DNA of 64,000 nucleotides from Polyangium spumosum (GCF_009649845.1 NZ_WJIE01000020.1:1-64000), one strand, 5' to 3'. Positions 44,124 through 56,178 are shown, counted from the first letter of the stretch. Made by a program: numbers and translations. Notes: generated by a model not told the origin, from the letters alone.

Positions 44124-45323
44124 ATGTCAGCCGATCCCGTTCCGCCGCTCGCCATTGCCAGGACCTGCCCTTACGCGCCGCCTGCGCAACACCAGGCGCT
44201 CCGAAAAGAGGCACCCATCTCCAAGGTCAAGTTGCCCTCGGGCGCGACGGCCTGGGCGGTCACCCGGTACGAGGACATCCGGACGCTCCTGTCCGATCCG
44301 CGGTTCAGCTCGAGCCGGCGCCACCCCGGCTTTCCGCACCTGACGCCGTTCGTGCTGCCGCCGCTGAATCCGAGGCCGTTTCTGATCGACATGGACGGGC
44401 AGGAGCACGCGGCCGCGCGCCGGGCCGTGGTGGGTGAATTCACCGTGAAGCGCAGCGCGGCGCTCGCGACGCGTATCCAGCAAATCGTGGACGAGCACAT
44501 CGGCGTGATGCTGGCCGGGCCGCGCCCGGTCGATCTGGTGCAGGCGCTCTCCCTGCCCGTGCCGTCCCTCGTGATCTGCGAGCTGCTCGGCGTGCCTTAT
44601 GCCGACCACGCGTTTTTCCAGACGCGCTCCACGAATCTCGTGAATCGCAACACGCCGATGGAAGAGAAGGCGAGCGCCTTCTTCGAGCTCCTCGGGTATC
44701 TGAACAAGCTCGTGACCGACAAGGAGGAGAAGCCAACCGACGACCTCATCGGCCGGCAGATCCAGAAGTTACGCGAGGAGGGCACGTACGATCACGACGC
44801 CATGCTCAACCTCGCCTTCATCCTCCTCATCGCCGGGCACGAGACGACGGCGAACATGATCTCGCTGAGCACGCTCGTGCTCCTGAAGCACCCCGAGAAG
44901 CTCGCGGCCCTCCGGAAGGACCCCGAAAAGACGCCGGCCGCCGTCGAGGAGCTCCTGCGTTATTTCACCATCGCGGAGAGCGGCATCGGTCGCGTCACGA
45001 CCGAGGAGGTGGAGCTCGGCGGCGTGCGTATCCCGGCCGGGGAGGGCGTCATCGTGCTGGCCAACGTCGGAAACCGCGATCCCGAGGTCTTCGAGGACGC
45101 GGATACGCTCGACCTCGCGCGTGGCGCCCGCAATCACCTGGCCTTCGGCTTCGGCCCGCACCAGTGCCTCGGCCAGAACCTGGCCCGGCTGGAGCTGCAG
45201 ATCGTCATCGACACGTTGTTCCGGCGTATCCCCGAGCTGCGCCCCGCCGTGCCCGAGTCGGAGCTCTCCTTCAAGGAAGACGCGCTGGTGTACGGCATGC
45301 ACGAGTTCCCCGTGACCTGGTGA
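44124..45323 (+). CDS. Cytochrome P450 (first of a tandem pair)
   Basis: A soluble bacterial P450 of 399 residues. Features: the I-helix oxygen-activating AGHETTAN near residue 237-244, the K-helix EELLRYFTI region with ExxR-like EELLR, the haem loop FGFGPHQCLGQNLARLE with the proximal Cys348, and PVTW at the end. It needs an electron donor (ferredoxin/reductase) that is not encoded nearby. ATG at 44124 follows AGGAGGT; a longer frame to 44070 is unlikely. Its neighbour is a close paralogue with the same length and C-terminus; together with the flavin monooxygenase downstream they may form a tailoring set for a secondary metabolite. The substrate is unknown. Confidence 0.93.
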   Translation: MSADPVPPLAIARTCPYAPPAQHQALRKEAPISKVKLPSGATAWAVTRYEDIRTLLSDPRFSSSRRHPGFPHLTPFVLPPLNPRPFLIDMDGQEHAAARRAVVGEFTVKRSAALATRIQQIVDEHIGVMLAGPRPVDLVQALSLPVPSLVICELLGVPYADHAFFQTRSTNLVNRNTPMEEKASAFFELLGYLNKLVTDKEEKPTDDLIGRQIQKLREEGTYDHDAMLNLAFILLIAGHETTANMISLSTLVLLKHPEKLAALRKDPEKTPAAVEELLRYFTIAESGIGRVTTEEVELGGVRIPAGEGVIVLANVGNRDPEVFEDADTLDLARGARNHLAFGFGPHQCLGQNLARLELQIVIDTLFRRIPELRPAVPESELSFKEDALVYGMHEFPVTW

Positions 45324-45361
45324 GCCCCGCACGAGCCGATCCCCGCATCGAGGAGAAAACC

Positions 45362-46567
45362 ATGACAGCCGCTGCCGTTCCGACGCTTCCCATGACCCGG
45401 ACCTGCCCGTTCGCGCCGCCTGCGGAGCACCAAAAGCTCCGCGAGGAGGCGCCCATCGCCAAGGTCGAGCTGCCCAACGGGTCGACGGTGTGGGCCGTCT
45501 CGAGCCACAAGCTCATCCGGGAGATCCTCCAGGATCCCCGGTTCAGCTCGAACCGCCGCCACCCCGGCTTCCCCCGGCTGACCCGCGAGGAGCAGCCCAA
45601 TGACAGCGGGCTCAAGCCGCTCCTGCTCGAGCTCGATCCGCCCGAGCACGGGCATGCACGAAGGGCCGTGATCGGCGAGTTCACGGTCCACCGGGCCGCC
45701 GCGCTCGGGCCGCGCATCCAGGAGATCGTGGACGAGCATATCGACGCCATGCTCGCCGGGCCGCGCCCGGTCGACCTCGTGCAAGCGCTCTCGCTGCCGG
45801 TGCCTTCGCTCGTCATCTGCGAGCTGCTCGGCGTGCCTTACGCCGATCACGATTTCTTCCAGGCGCGCTCCGGGCACCTGGTCAATCAAAATTCGCCGGT
45901 CGAGGTGGTCCGGCAATCGGTCATCGAGCTCATGCAGTACCTGGGCAAGCTCATCGGCGCCAAAGCGCAGAGCCCCGCCGACGATCTCCTGAGCCGCCAG
46001 ATCCAGAAGCAGCTCCACGAGACCGGCCGCATCGATTTCGAGGACATGGTCGGCCTGGCGTTCCTGCTCCTCCTCGCCGGGCACGAGACCACCGCGAACA
46101 TGATCTCGCTGAGCACGCTCGTGCTCTTGCAACATCCGGAGAAGATCGCCGCCCTCCAGGAGGACCCCTCGAAGACCCCGGGCGCCGTCGAGGAGCTCTT
46201 GCGGTATTTTACCATTGCGGAGTCGGCGCTCGGCCGCGTCGCCGTGGCGGACGTGGAAATCGGCGGCGCGACCGTCCGGGTCGGGGAGGGGGTCCTCCTC
46301 CTCGCCAATACGGGCAACCGGGATCCGGAGGTCTTCGAGAAGGCAGACGAGCTCGACCTCTCGCGCGGCACGCGGAGACACCTCGCGTTCGGCTTCGGTC
46401 CGCACCAGTGCCTCGGCCAGAACCTGGCCCGGCTGGAGCTCGAGATCGTCATCAACACACTCTTCCGGCGCATCCCCGGCCTCAAGCCCGCCGTGCCTTT
46501 CGAGGAGCTCTCGTTCAAGGACGACGCCACGGTCTACGGGATGCGGTCATTCCCCGTCACCTGGTGA
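45362..46567 (+). CDS. Cytochrome P450 (second of a tandem pair)
   Basis: 401 residues, closely similar to the preceding P450 throughout (PVDLVQALSLPVPSLVICEL and AGHETTANMISLSTLVLL are shared), so the pair arose by duplication. Haem Cys350 in FGFGPHQCLGQN, ExxR-type region EELLRYFTIAES, closing PVTW. The N-terminus, PRLTREEQPNDSG and the region after residue 180 differ most, i.e. the parts that shape substrate access. ATG at 45362, 38 bases after the first gene. Expected to use the same redox partners on a related substrate. Confidence 0.93.
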   Translation: MTAAAVPTLPMTRTCPFAPPAEHQKLREEAPIAKVELPNGSTVWAVSSHKLIREILQDPRFSSNRRHPGFPRLTREEQPNDSGLKPLLLELDPPEHGHARRAVIGEFTVHRAAALGPRIQEIVDEHIDAMLAGPRPVDLVQALSLPVPSLVICELLGVPYADHDFFQARSGHLVNQNSPVEVVRQSVIELMQYLGKLIGAKAQSPADDLLSRQIQKQLHETGRIDFEDMVGLAFLLLLAGHETTANMISLSTLVLLQHPEKIAALQEDPSKTPGAVEELLRYFTIAESALGRVAVADVEIGGATVRVGEGVLLLANTGNRDPEVFEKADELDLSRGTRRHLAFGFGPHQCLGQNLARLELEIVINTLFRRIPGLKPAVPFEELSFKDDATVYGMRSFPVTW

Positions 46568-46630
46568 GGTGACGCGGCGCCGCCTTTGCCGTACCCTCCC
46601 GATCCTTCCTTGCACCACCACGGAGGGCGC

Positions 46631-48172
46631 ATGGTCTCGGTCGGCATCATCGGGGGCGGGTTGAGCGGGCTCGTCTCTGCGAAGACGTTCTCGCGCAGCG
46701 GGTTCGACGTCACGGTGTTCGAGAAGGAGGACGAGGTCGGCGGCGTGTGGGCGCGCTCGCGCCGCTACCCCGGCCTCCAGACCCAGAACGCCCGCGATAC
46801 CTACGCATTCTCCGATTTCCCCATGCCGAGCCACTACCCCGAGTGGCCCGAGGGCGCGCAGGTCCAGGCATATCTCTCGAGCTACGCCGACCATTTCGGC
46901 GTCACGCCGCGCGTCCGCCTCCGCACCCAGGTGGACGAGATCCGCCGCCGCGAAGGGGGCGGGTTCTCCGTGGACACCCGGCCCGTGGGCGCCCCCGCGT
47001 CCGAGAAGAAGACCCACACGTTCGACCACGTGATCATCTCGAGCGGGCTCTTCAGCCAGCCGTTCATCCCCGAGGCCCCCGGGCGCGAGGCCTTCGAGGC
47101 GAAGGGCGGCGTCGTCCTGCACACGACCGCGCTGCACGACCTCGACGTCCTTCGGGGCAAGCGGGTCGTCGTCGTGGGTTTCTCGAAATCGGCCTGCGAC
47201 GTGGCCGCGACCGCGGTGGCGCACGCGCGCGAGGTGACGCTCGTCCACAGGAGCGTCGGCTGGAAGGCGCCGCGGTTCCTCTTCGGGCTCGTGAACACGA
47301 AGTTCTTGCTCCTGAACCGCTTCTCCGAGCTGTTTTTCCGCTACCCGCAGGCCGAGGGCTTCGAGCGCGCGCTGCACGAGAAGGCCAGCAAGTTCGTCGC
47401 CTTTTACTGGAACGGGGTCATGGACGCCCTCGACAAGGACCTCGGGCTCACGAAGACCGGCCTGCGGCCCGAGCTGCCGCTCTCCGGCGTCGGCTGCACC
47501 CTCAACATGGCGCCCGTCGGCTTCTACGAGGCCGCGCAGCGCGGGACGTTGAAGCTCTCGCGTGGCGAGATCACGCGTTTTCACGAGGGAGGCGTCGAGG
47601 TCTCGAACGGGGCGCGGATCGAGGCGGACGTCGTGATCTTCGGCACGGGCTTCAAGCAGGAGATCCCCTTCCTCGAGCCGTCGCTGAAGCGCGCCGTGCA
47701 GGACGAGCAGGGCACGTTCCGCCTCTACCGCGGCCTCTACCACCCCGACGCGCCGGGCCTCGGCTTCTGCGGCTTCGTGAACAGCCTCTACAGCCAGCTC
47801 ACCTCGGAGGTCGGCGCGCGCTGGCTCTGCGAGCTCTTCCTCGGCCGGATGCAGCTCCCGCCGCGGGACGAGATGATCGCCCGCGTCGACGAGCAGATCG
47901 CCTATCGAAGGCGCGAGCGGCCGGACGGGTTCGTGGGCGTCTGCGTCGTGCCCCATAACTTCCAGTACATCGACGATCTTTGCCGGGACATGGGGGCGCG
48001 GGTCCGCAGGCTCCCCGAAAATCCCTTCCGCGAGTTCATGCTTCCAGTGGATCCTTCGCTCTACGCGGACCTCGCCGAGGAGCTCGAAACACGCGCCCGC
48101 GAGGCGCGTGATCGCGACAGCGCATGCAAAACCCCCGAGATTTCAAGAAGCTCTTCAAGCGCCTTCTCCTGA
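46631..48172 (+). CDS. Flavin-containing monooxygenase (FMO/Baeyer-Villiger-like)
   Basis: About 513 residues, FAD and NADPH dependent. First dinucleotide motif GIIGGGLSGL at the N-terminus, then FEKEDEVGGVWARSRRYPGLQTQN; second motif VVVVGFSKSACDVAA near residue 185; ATG-like FGTGFK at about 340. These match class B flavoprotein monooxygenases that oxygenate nitrogen, sulfur or carbonyl groups. ATG at 46631 follows GGAGG and starts the Rossmann fold immediately. Third gene of the P450 cluster, 63 bases after it. The 3' end overlaps the next gene by 49 bases in another frame. Confidence 0.9.
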   Translation: MVSVGIIGGGLSGLVSAKTFSRSGFDVTVFEKEDEVGGVWARSRRYPGLQTQNARDTYAFSDFPMPSHYPEWPEGAQVQAYLSSYADHFGVTPRVRLRTQVDEIRRREGGGFSVDTRPVGAPASEKKTHTFDHVIISSGLFSQPFIPEAPGREAFEAKGGVVLHTTALHDLDVLRGKRVVVVGFSKSACDVAATAVAHAREVTLVHRSVGWKAPRFLFGLVNTKFLLLNRFSELFFRYPQAEGFERALHEKASKFVAFYWNGVMDALDKDLGLTKTGLRPELPLSGVGCTLNMAPVGFYEAAQRGTLKLSRGEITRFHEGGVEVSNGARIEADVVIFGTGFKQEIPFLEPSLKRAVQDEQGTFRLYRGLYHPDAPGLGFCGFVNSLYSQLTSEVGARWLCELFLGRMQLPPRDEMIARVDEQIAYRRRERPDGFVGVCVVPHNFQYIDDLCRDMGARVRRLPENPFREFMLPVDPSLYADLAEELETRAREARDRDSACKTPEISRSSSSAFS

Positions 48173-50327
48173 GCCCCGTCGCGGGCATGTCCTGGGAGGA
48201 CAAGCTCGCGTTCGTGCGCGCGTACATGCGCGAGCTCGAGTCTCGCAAGGACCCGATGGAGGAGTCCGCCGAGCTCGAGCCGGCGATCGAGATCATCCCG
48301 TTCGAGGCCGGGCGCAGGCCCATCGACGAGGCGCTCGGCCCCGGGCTCGGCGCGAGTGAACACGCAGGGCTCGTGTCGACGCTCACGCGCAACCCGCCCG
48401 CCGACGACCTCGTCCTGCTCTACCAGGTGAAGGATCTCTACGCGTACGTCGCGCCGTTCCAGCGGACGTTCGAGGTGCGCATGTCGGTCGCGTTCCTGCC
48501 ACACGTCGAGGGCCACGGCGCGCCTTGCCCCGTCCCGGGGCTCACGGACGTGGCGCTCAAGCCGCAGGTCGTCTCGGCCGCCGGTTACCCGTTCCCCGCG
48601 ATCGCGGAGGCGTCGTGGGGCGAGTTCTACAAGACCGTCTACGCGGCGACGTTGAACCCGCAGGGCCTCGTCCCGCGCCGCGAGGACGACCCGGACGCGC
48701 GCGGCTTCACCTGGTCCGAGGTCGGCGAGCCCCTGCGCGCGCGTACGCCCGACGGCGCCGATCCGTTCACCTTCGCGAACCTCTTCCACCAGAAGATCCG
48801 CGTCACGCTGGCCCTGCACACGGACGGCAAGCACCTCGCCGAGGACACGATCGACGCCGAGATCTACGACACGGGCCGCTTCGGCTCGCTCTACGCGCGG
48901 CTGCTCGAGCGGCTCATCCCGGCCGACACGACGATGCAGGCCGACGCGCTGGGGATCGGGGACCTGCACGTCGGGTATCACCCGTGGTTCCCGGTCCTCA
49001 CGATCGGCATGGACAAGGCGATGCTCTACCTGCACGCCATCCGTCAGGACCTCGGCGAGCAGCGCCGGAACCTGCCCGATCCGGCGTGGTTGCTCCGGGT
49101 CGGCCTCTACCTCGAGCTGCTCACGTGCCTCGGCATCTTCGAGGCCGTGCGCGACGTGCACCCGGATTTGCTCTCGCCGGCCGAGCGCGCCGTGTTCGAG
49201 GAGAGCCCCGTCTTCGAGAAGATCCGCGAGCGGCTCGACGTCGCGGCGTGGAAGAAGGTCTGGGCGATGCGCGACATCGTGCCGAGCTCGTCGGACCTGC
49301 TCGCGGCCGGGCCCGTGAGCTTCACGAACCTCCTGCGCAAGCAGAAGGCGACGCTCGCGTTCCTCCACGCGCACCACGAGGATCTCAAGCACGCGATCGC
49401 GCTCGCCGGGCCAAACGTCGACAACGCGCAGGAGACCTGGCACCGCGTCTTCCGCGACGCCGAGCGCGCGGTCCTGAAGAACGGGCTCGCCGCGTTCCCC
49501 GAGCTCGGCTGGCTCGACAAGCGCACGCGCGACTTCGCCATGTGGCACCAGCGCGGCGTCTTCGGCAGCTACGCGCTGCCCGAGTCGCTCACGGGCGCCT
49601 TCGGCGATCAGGACGGGCTCTTCCCCTCGGCGTGCCGGCAGTACCGGCAATCGATGAACGAGGTCGCGCGGTTCGCCCGCGAGCGTCAGCTCATGGATCA
49701 CACGGGCGACGAGTGCATCCCGCGCACCGCGAGCCTCTTCGAGGCCTACATGCGCGGCGACAGCGCCCTCGTCGACGCGCTCCAGCGGCGCGACGGTTAC
49801 GGCGGCGGGCTCGACGCGGCCGAGCCGGTCTCGCTCGGCGCCGAGCCCACGCACGCGGAGATCGCCGCGTTGCTCCGGCGCGTGCCCGTCTTCAAGCCGC
49901 TCACCGATCGCGAGGTCGAGAGGCTCGCGCAGAAGACGCGCCCCGTCGTCTACGGCCCGCACGATCGGGTGGTGCGCGAGGGCGAGCGGGGCTCGTCGCT
50001 CTTCGTGCTCGCCTCGGGTTCGGTCGAGGTCCTCGTGCGCCAGCAGAGCGGCCAGGACGTGCCCGTCGCGACGCTCGAGCGCGGCGCGGTCTTCGGCGAG
50101 GTCGCCTTGTTGCTCGGCGGCGAGCGCACCGCGACCGTGCGCACGACGTGCGAGTCGACGCTCTACGAGATCAGCAAGCAGGCGCTCTCGCCGATCATCG
50201 AGTCGCGCCCGCAGCTCGTGGTCGAGCTCGGCCTGCTCATCGCGGCGCGTCAGCGGGGCCGCGAGGACCGCACGAAGCAGGCGAGCCCGGAGGGGCTCGC
50301 GGGGCGGATCCGGAAGTTTTTGCTCGG

Positions 50328-50331
<4 letters not shown>
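48124..50331 (+). CDS. Large protein of unknown fold with C-terminal cNMP-binding domain
   Basis: About 735 residues, no signal peptide. Residues about 590-715 are a cyclic-nucleotide-binding domain: VPVFKPLTDREVERLAQ, VVREGERGSSLFVLASGSVEV, GAVFGEVALLLGGERTATV, with the phosphate-cassette-like FGEVALL and ERTATV. The first 580 residues are mostly helical, with conserved-looking WEDKLAFVRAYMREL, GYHPWFPVLTIGMDKAM and a His-rich LHAHHEDLKH; I do not recognise a family. ATG at 48124 overlaps the FMO gene by 49 bases; an ATG at 48187 would avoid the overlap. It shares the TetR-controlled P450 operon, so a role linked to those enzymes is likely. Convergent with the kinase gene, overlapping by four bases at stops. 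Confidence 0.75.
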
Positions 50332-51815
<1,484 letters not shown>

Positions 51816-51866
51816 GGGTCGAGCCTAGAGGGAGACAAACGGCGATTCAAGCGACGCCGAGGGCGC

Positions 51867-52751
51867 CTATACGTCGTCGTCAGGCAGCTCCGCGGGTCGA
51901 CCGAGCGCCGCGCAGAGCTCGGCCCACGCCTCTTGCATCGACGGGTACCGGTTCGCCGGCTGGCTCGCGAGCACCCGCGCGACCCAGGGGTCCACGGCCT
52001 CGGGCAGATCGGGGCGGAGCGCGCGCAGGCTCGGGCGCGGGTCGGTCGAGACGGCGCGGAGCAGCTCGACCATCCTGCGCGCGGGGAAGGGCAGCCGGCT
52101 GCCGAGCATGCGGAAGACGACGGCGCCGAACGAGTAGACGTCGGCGCGGTGATCGAGGTCCTTGGGTTTGCCGGCCCAGATCTCGGGGGCCATGTACGTC
52201 GGCGAGCCGGCGATGGTGCCGTCGCGCGTGACCGTGAAGCCTCCGACCTCCTTGGCGAGGCCAAAGTCGAGCAGCCGCACGCGGCCTCGCGCGCGGGTCC
52301 GGAGCACGAAGATGTTCGCGGGCTTGACGTCGCGGTGGACGATGCCGCGCGCGTGCGCGGCGGAGAGCGTCTCGGCGACGGGCCGCATGATCGAGAGGGC
52401 GCTGTCGATGGACATGGGCGCGCCTTTGGCCTCGACGCCGCGCACGTAGGCCTCGAGGTCCTTGCCTTCGAGCAGCTCCATCACGATGTAGAGCGTGCCG
52501 TTGTCGGAGCGGTTGAAGGCGAGGATCTGCGTCGCGGCCGTGCCGCTGAGCAGGCCCATGGCGCGGGCCTCGCGCGCGATGCGGGTCGTGAAGACGGGCT
52601 CGCTCGTGATGTTCGGCAAGAGGCACTTCACGGCCACGGGCGCGCTGAGGTCCATGTCCTCGGCGCGGAACACGTACCCGTGCCCGCCGCTGCCGATGAG
52701 GTCGAGGAGCTTGTACCGACCGTCGACGACATCACCCGCTCGATACGACAT
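51867..52751 (-). CDS. Ser/Thr protein kinase
   Basis: 294 residues, essentially a bare kinase domain: GSGGHGYVFRAED, VAVKCLLP, HRDVKPANIF, DFGLAKEVGG, GSPTYMAPEIW, DVYSFGAVVF and RMVELLRAVSTDPRPS. No membrane segment and no extra domain besides a short acidic C-terminus. It is divergent from the oligopeptidase gene and upstream of the kinase-STAS gene. Substrates unknown; kinases of this type in myxobacteria often work in cascades. Confidence 0.93.
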   Translation of the reverse strand: MSYRAGDVVDGRYKLLDLIGSGGHGYVFRAEDMDLSAPVAVKCLLPNITSEPVFTTRIAREARAMGLLSGTAATQILAFNRSDNGTLYIVMELLEGKDLEAYVRGVEAKGAPMSIDSALSIMRPVAETLSAAHARGIVHRDVKPANIFVLRTRARGRVRLLDFGLAKEVGGFTVTRDGTIAGSPTYMAPEIWAGKPKDLDHRADVYSFGAVVFRMLGSRLPFPARRMVELLRAVSTDPRPSLRALRPDLPEAVDPWVARVLASQPANRYPSMQEAWAELCAALGRPAELPDDDV

Positions 52752-52889
52752 GGTGTTCCTCGTGCTGCCGCGTCGCTGGGCCGCGGCAGGCGCCTACGAT
52801 ACCGAGGGGGGCCCGATCTCCGCAACCAGGCGCCGAACGGTTCGGTGCTCCCGGCTGCTCGACCCGCCGCGCGTGGTATCGTCGGGGCG

Positions 52890-55130
52890 ATGATCCGACG
52901 CACCTCGTTCGTCCTCGCGCTCCTGGTCCTCGGCTGCTCGGGCGAGAGCCTCCACCCGGCGCCCGCGCCGGGCCCGAGCCTGCCGCCGGAGGCGCCCTCG
53001 GCGCAGGCCAGCGCCGCCGCCGCGGAGAAGCCCGCCCCGAAGGGCCCGGCGGCGCCCGTCGCGCGGAAGGAGCCGAAGGTCACCGAGCTGCACGGCCTGA
53101 AGCTCGTCGACGATTATGCGTGGCTGCGCAAGAAGGACGCGCCCGAGGTGCTCGCGCACCTGCGCGCCGAGAACGCCTACAGCGAGGCCATGACCGCCTC
53201 GCTCGCGCCGATGAAGGAGCGCATTTACGGCGAGATGCTCGGCCGGCTCCAGGAGTCCGACGTGGAGGTGCCGTTCCGGGAGGGCGCGTATCTTTATTAC
53301 ACGCGCACCGAAAAAGGGAAGCAGTACCCCATTTACGCGCGCAAATCGGTCAAGGGCGGGGACAAGGCGCCCGAGGAGATCGTGATCGATCCGAACGAGA
53401 TCGCGAAGACCGAGAAATACGTGGGCCTCGGGCCGATGGCCCTCTCCGCGGACGGCCATCTCCTCGCGTACGGCCTCGACACCACGGGGTTCCGGCAATT
53501 CGTGCTCCACGTGCGTGACCTCCGGACGGGCAAGGATCTCACGGATCGGGCCGAGCGGGTCACGTCGATCGTGTTCGCGAAGGACGGCAAGACGCTCTTT
53601 TATACGGTCGAGGATCCGACCACGAAGCGCTCGTACAGGTTCTACCGCCACACCCTCGGCGAGGACGCGGCGAAGGACGCGCTGCTCTACGAGGAGAAGG
53701 ACGAGCGGTTCCGCCTGTATGCGTCGCGATCGAGCAGCAAGCAGCTCCTCTTCCTCCAATCGAGCAGCCACACGACGAGCGAGGTCCGGTTCCTCCCTGC
53801 GGACAAACCCAAGGCGGAGCTCACGCTCGTCGAGCCGCGGGCGCAGGATCACGAGTACGACGTGGATCATCGGGGCGACGAGCTCGTGATCCGCACGAAC
53901 AGCCCCGCGGCGCCGGGCGGGCCGAAATCGACGAACTACCGGCTCGTCGTGACGAAGGTCGCGTCCCCGGGGCGGTCGTCGTGGAAGGAGACGATCCCGC
54001 ACCGGCAGGGCGTGATGATCGAGTCGGTCGAGCTCTTCTCGACGTTCGCCGTGGCCTTCGAGCGCGAGGACGGCCTGCGCCAGATCCGGGTGCTCGACCC
54101 GAAGAAGCTCACGCTCGGCGGTTCGCACCGGATCAGCCTGCCCGAGCCGATCTTCACGTTGCGGCAGGGGGAGAACCGCGAATTCGACGCGACGACCTAC
54201 AGGTTCCGCTTCGAATCACCGACGACGCCCTCCACGGTCTACGATTACGAACCGAAGAAGCGCGCGCTCGTGCTGAAGAAGCGACAGGAGGTCCCGAACT
54301 ACGATCCCAGCCGGTACGCGTCGAAGCGCGTGCACGCGACGGCGAAGGACGGCACGAAGATCCCGGTCTCGTTGCTTTACAAGAAGGGCACGAGCCCGGA
54401 CGGGAAGAGCCCGCTCTTCCTTTATGCGTACGGGTCCTACGGGTTCCCCATCTTCCCGCTGTTCTCGGCCCCGGCGTTCTCGCTCGTGGATCGCGGCGTC
54501 GTCTGCGCGATCGCCCATATCCGCGGCGGCGGGGAGCTCGGCGAGACGTGGCACGAGGCCGGGCGCATGAAGACGAAGATGAACACGTTCACCGATTTCG
54601 TGGACGTGACCGAGGGGCTCGCGCAGATGGGCTGGGCCGCGAAGGATCGAATCGCGATCCAGGGCGGGAGCGCGGGCGGGCTGCTCGTGGGCGCGGTGCT
54701 CAACATGCGCCCCGATCTTTATCGAGCGGCGATCGCCGACGTCCCGTTCGTCGACGTGATCAACACGATGCTCGACGAGTCCCTCCCGCTCACGGTGCAG
54801 GAGTTCGAGGAGTGGGGGAACCCCAAGAAGAAGGACGAATTCGAGTACATCGCGCGCTACAGCCCCTACGAGAACGTGGCGCGGAAGGCCTACCCGTCGA
54901 TCCTCGTGAACACGTCGTACAACGACAGCCAGGTGATGTACTGGGAGCCCGCGAAATGGGTGGCCAAGCTGCGCGAGATGAAGACGGACGCAAACCCGCT
55001 GCTCCTGCGGACCCACCTCGAGCCGGCCGGGCACGGAGGCAAATCGGGCCGTTACGAGAAAATGCAGGAGATGGCGTTCAAGTATGCGTGGCTGCTCGAC
55101 AGGCTCGGGGTGACCGACGCAAAAAAGTGA
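52890..55130 (+). CDS. Oligopeptidase B-like prolyl oligopeptidase family lipoprotein
   Basis: 746 residues. A lipobox signal (LALLVLGCSG) is followed by an Ala/Pro-rich linker, a seven-bladed propeller domain (about 80-450; KDAPEVLAHLRAENAYSEAMT, DDYAWLRKK is the family start), and the alpha/beta-hydrolase domain. The S9A triad is complete: Ser594 in QGGSAGGLLVGA, Asp679 in SYNDSQVMYWEP, His715 in EPAGHGGKSGR. Cleaves peptides after basic residues or proline; export makes it periplasmic. ATG at 52890 divergent from the kinase gene, 138 bases apart. Ends one base from the convergent PAS-STAS gene. Confidence 0.93.
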   Translation: MIRRTSFVLALLVLGCSGESLHPAPAPGPSLPPEAPSAQASAAAAEKPAPKGPAAPVARKEPKVTELHGLKLVDDYAWLRKKDAPEVLAHLRAENAYSEAMTASLAPMKERIYGEMLGRLQESDVEVPFREGAYLYYTRTEKGKQYPIYARKSVKGGDKAPEEIVIDPNEIAKTEKYVGLGPMALSADGHLLAYGLDTTGFRQFVLHVRDLRTGKDLTDRAERVTSIVFAKDGKTLFYTVEDPTTKRSYRFYRHTLGEDAAKDALLYEEKDERFRLYASRSSSKQLLFLQSSSHTTSEVRFLPADKPKAELTLVEPRAQDHEYDVDHRGDELVIRTNSPAAPGGPKSTNYRLVVTKVASPGRSSWKETIPHRQGVMIESVELFSTFAVAFEREDGLRQIRVLDPKKLTLGGSHRISLPEPIFTLRQGENREFDATTYRFRFESPTTPSTVYDYEPKKRALVLKKRQEVPNYDPSRYASKRVHATAKDGTKIPVSLLYKKGTSPDGKSPLFLYAYGSYGFPIFPLFSAPAFSLVDRGVVCAIAHIRGGGELGETWHEAGRMKTKMNTFTDFVDVTEGLAQMGWAAKDRIAIQGGSAGGLLVGAVLNMRPDLYRAAIADVPFVDVINTMLDESLPLTVQEFEEWGNPKKKDEFEYIARYSPYENVARKAYPSILVNTSYNDSQVMYWEPAKWVAKLREMKTDANPLLLRTHLEPAGHGGKSGRYEKMQEMAFKYAWLLDRLGVTDAKK

Positions 55131-55131
55131 A

Positions 55132-56037
55132 TCAGATGGGGCGGGAAGGCGCGCGCTTCTTGCCCTTGCCGCGCTCCTTCATCGCCCACGCGATCCCGTC
55201 TTTCAGGCTGCGCACCGTGATCATGCCGTGGACCTCGATGCCCATCGTCACGAGGGTCTGCGCCACGTGCGGCTGAATGCCGGTCAGGACGGCGCGGGCG
55301 CCGAGGAGGTTGACGGCCCGCGCCGTGCGCACGAGCGCCTCGGCGACCTGGGTGTCAATCGTCGTGATGCCCGTCACGTCGAGCAGCACCGTCTCCGCGG
55401 CCGCGTTCACGACCCCCTCGAGCAACGTCTCCAGCACGAGCTGCGCGCGCTTCTCGTCGATGCGACCCACGAGCGGCATGGCGAGGACGTCGTCGGCGAT
55501 GGGGATGAGCGGCGCCGCGAGCTCCCGCAGCGCCTGCTCCTGCGCCGCGATGAGCTCCGCGCGTAACACCTCGTTCCGCAAGGCGTGATCCTCCGCGAGG
55601 CGGCGATCGGTGACGTCGATTCCGACGGCCTGAAACCCCGCGACGTTGCCCGCGTCGTCGAAGAGCGTGCGATCGATCCAGTTGATCCAGCGCACCTCGC
55701 CGCCGGGCGTCAGCACCCGGTGCTCGCAGGTGAGGACGGGCTCCTTCGGCCCGAGCCGGGCGAGCACGTCGTCGATGATGGGTTTGTCCTCGTCCGGGAT
55801 CAGCGGCGCGAAATGGCGGCCGACCAGCTCGTCGCGCGTCTTGCCGAAGAAACGGCAATAAGCGTCGTTGACGAATTCGAGCCTGCCGTCCTTGTGAAAC
55901 CGGCAGATGAGCTCGCGCTGGTCCTCCACCAGCGTGGCGTACATCTGCGTGGTGTAGTGCAGCTCCGCCGCGAGCTCTGCATTCTGGCGCTGGAGCTCCG
56001 CCACCTGCGCCGCGAGCGCGTCCCTATCGAAACTCAT
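55132..56037 (-). CDS. PAS-STAS protein (RsbR-like)
   Basis: About 301 residues, cytoplasmic. A short coiled coil, a PAS domain (about 45-160: RELICRFHKDGRLEFVNDAY, PAC-type GIDVTDRR), a helical linker, and a C-terminal STAS domain (about 190-290: AMPLVGRIDEKRAQLVLETLL, TVLLDVTGITTIDTQVAEAL, GIQPHVAQTLVTMGI) typical of RsbR stressosome proteins, with Thr in the phospho-acceptor loop. Start: ATG at 56037 has GAGGGG at proper spacing; longer ATG codons at 56043 and 56103 exist. No RsbS/RsbT genes are adjacent, so if it forms a stressosome its partners are elsewhere. Confidence 0.9.
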   Translation of the reverse strand: MSFDRDALAAQVAELQRQNAELAAELHYTTQMYATLVEDQRELICRFHKDGRLEFVNDAYCRFFGKTRDELVGRHFAPLIPDEDKPIIDDVLARLGPKEPVLTCEHRVLTPGGEVRWINWIDRTLFDDAGNVAGFQAVGIDVTDRRLAEDHALRNEVLRAELIAAQEQALRELAAPLIPIADDVLAMPLVGRIDEKRAQLVLETLLEGVVNAAAETVLLDVTGITTIDTQVAEALVRTARAVNLLGARAVLTGIQPHVAQTLVTMGIEVHGMITVRSLKDGIAWAMKERGKGKKRAPSRPI

Positions 56038-56178
56038 CCCCATCCCCTCGTCGTGGGGAACGACACTAGGGCAAAGGGGCCGTAAGAGCAACACCGAGGA
56101 CATATCGGAATGTCCTCCGTGCTGGCGCGGGCGCTCATGTGTGGGTTGAGGTACTCGGGGCGGCGTTGCGCAGGAGGG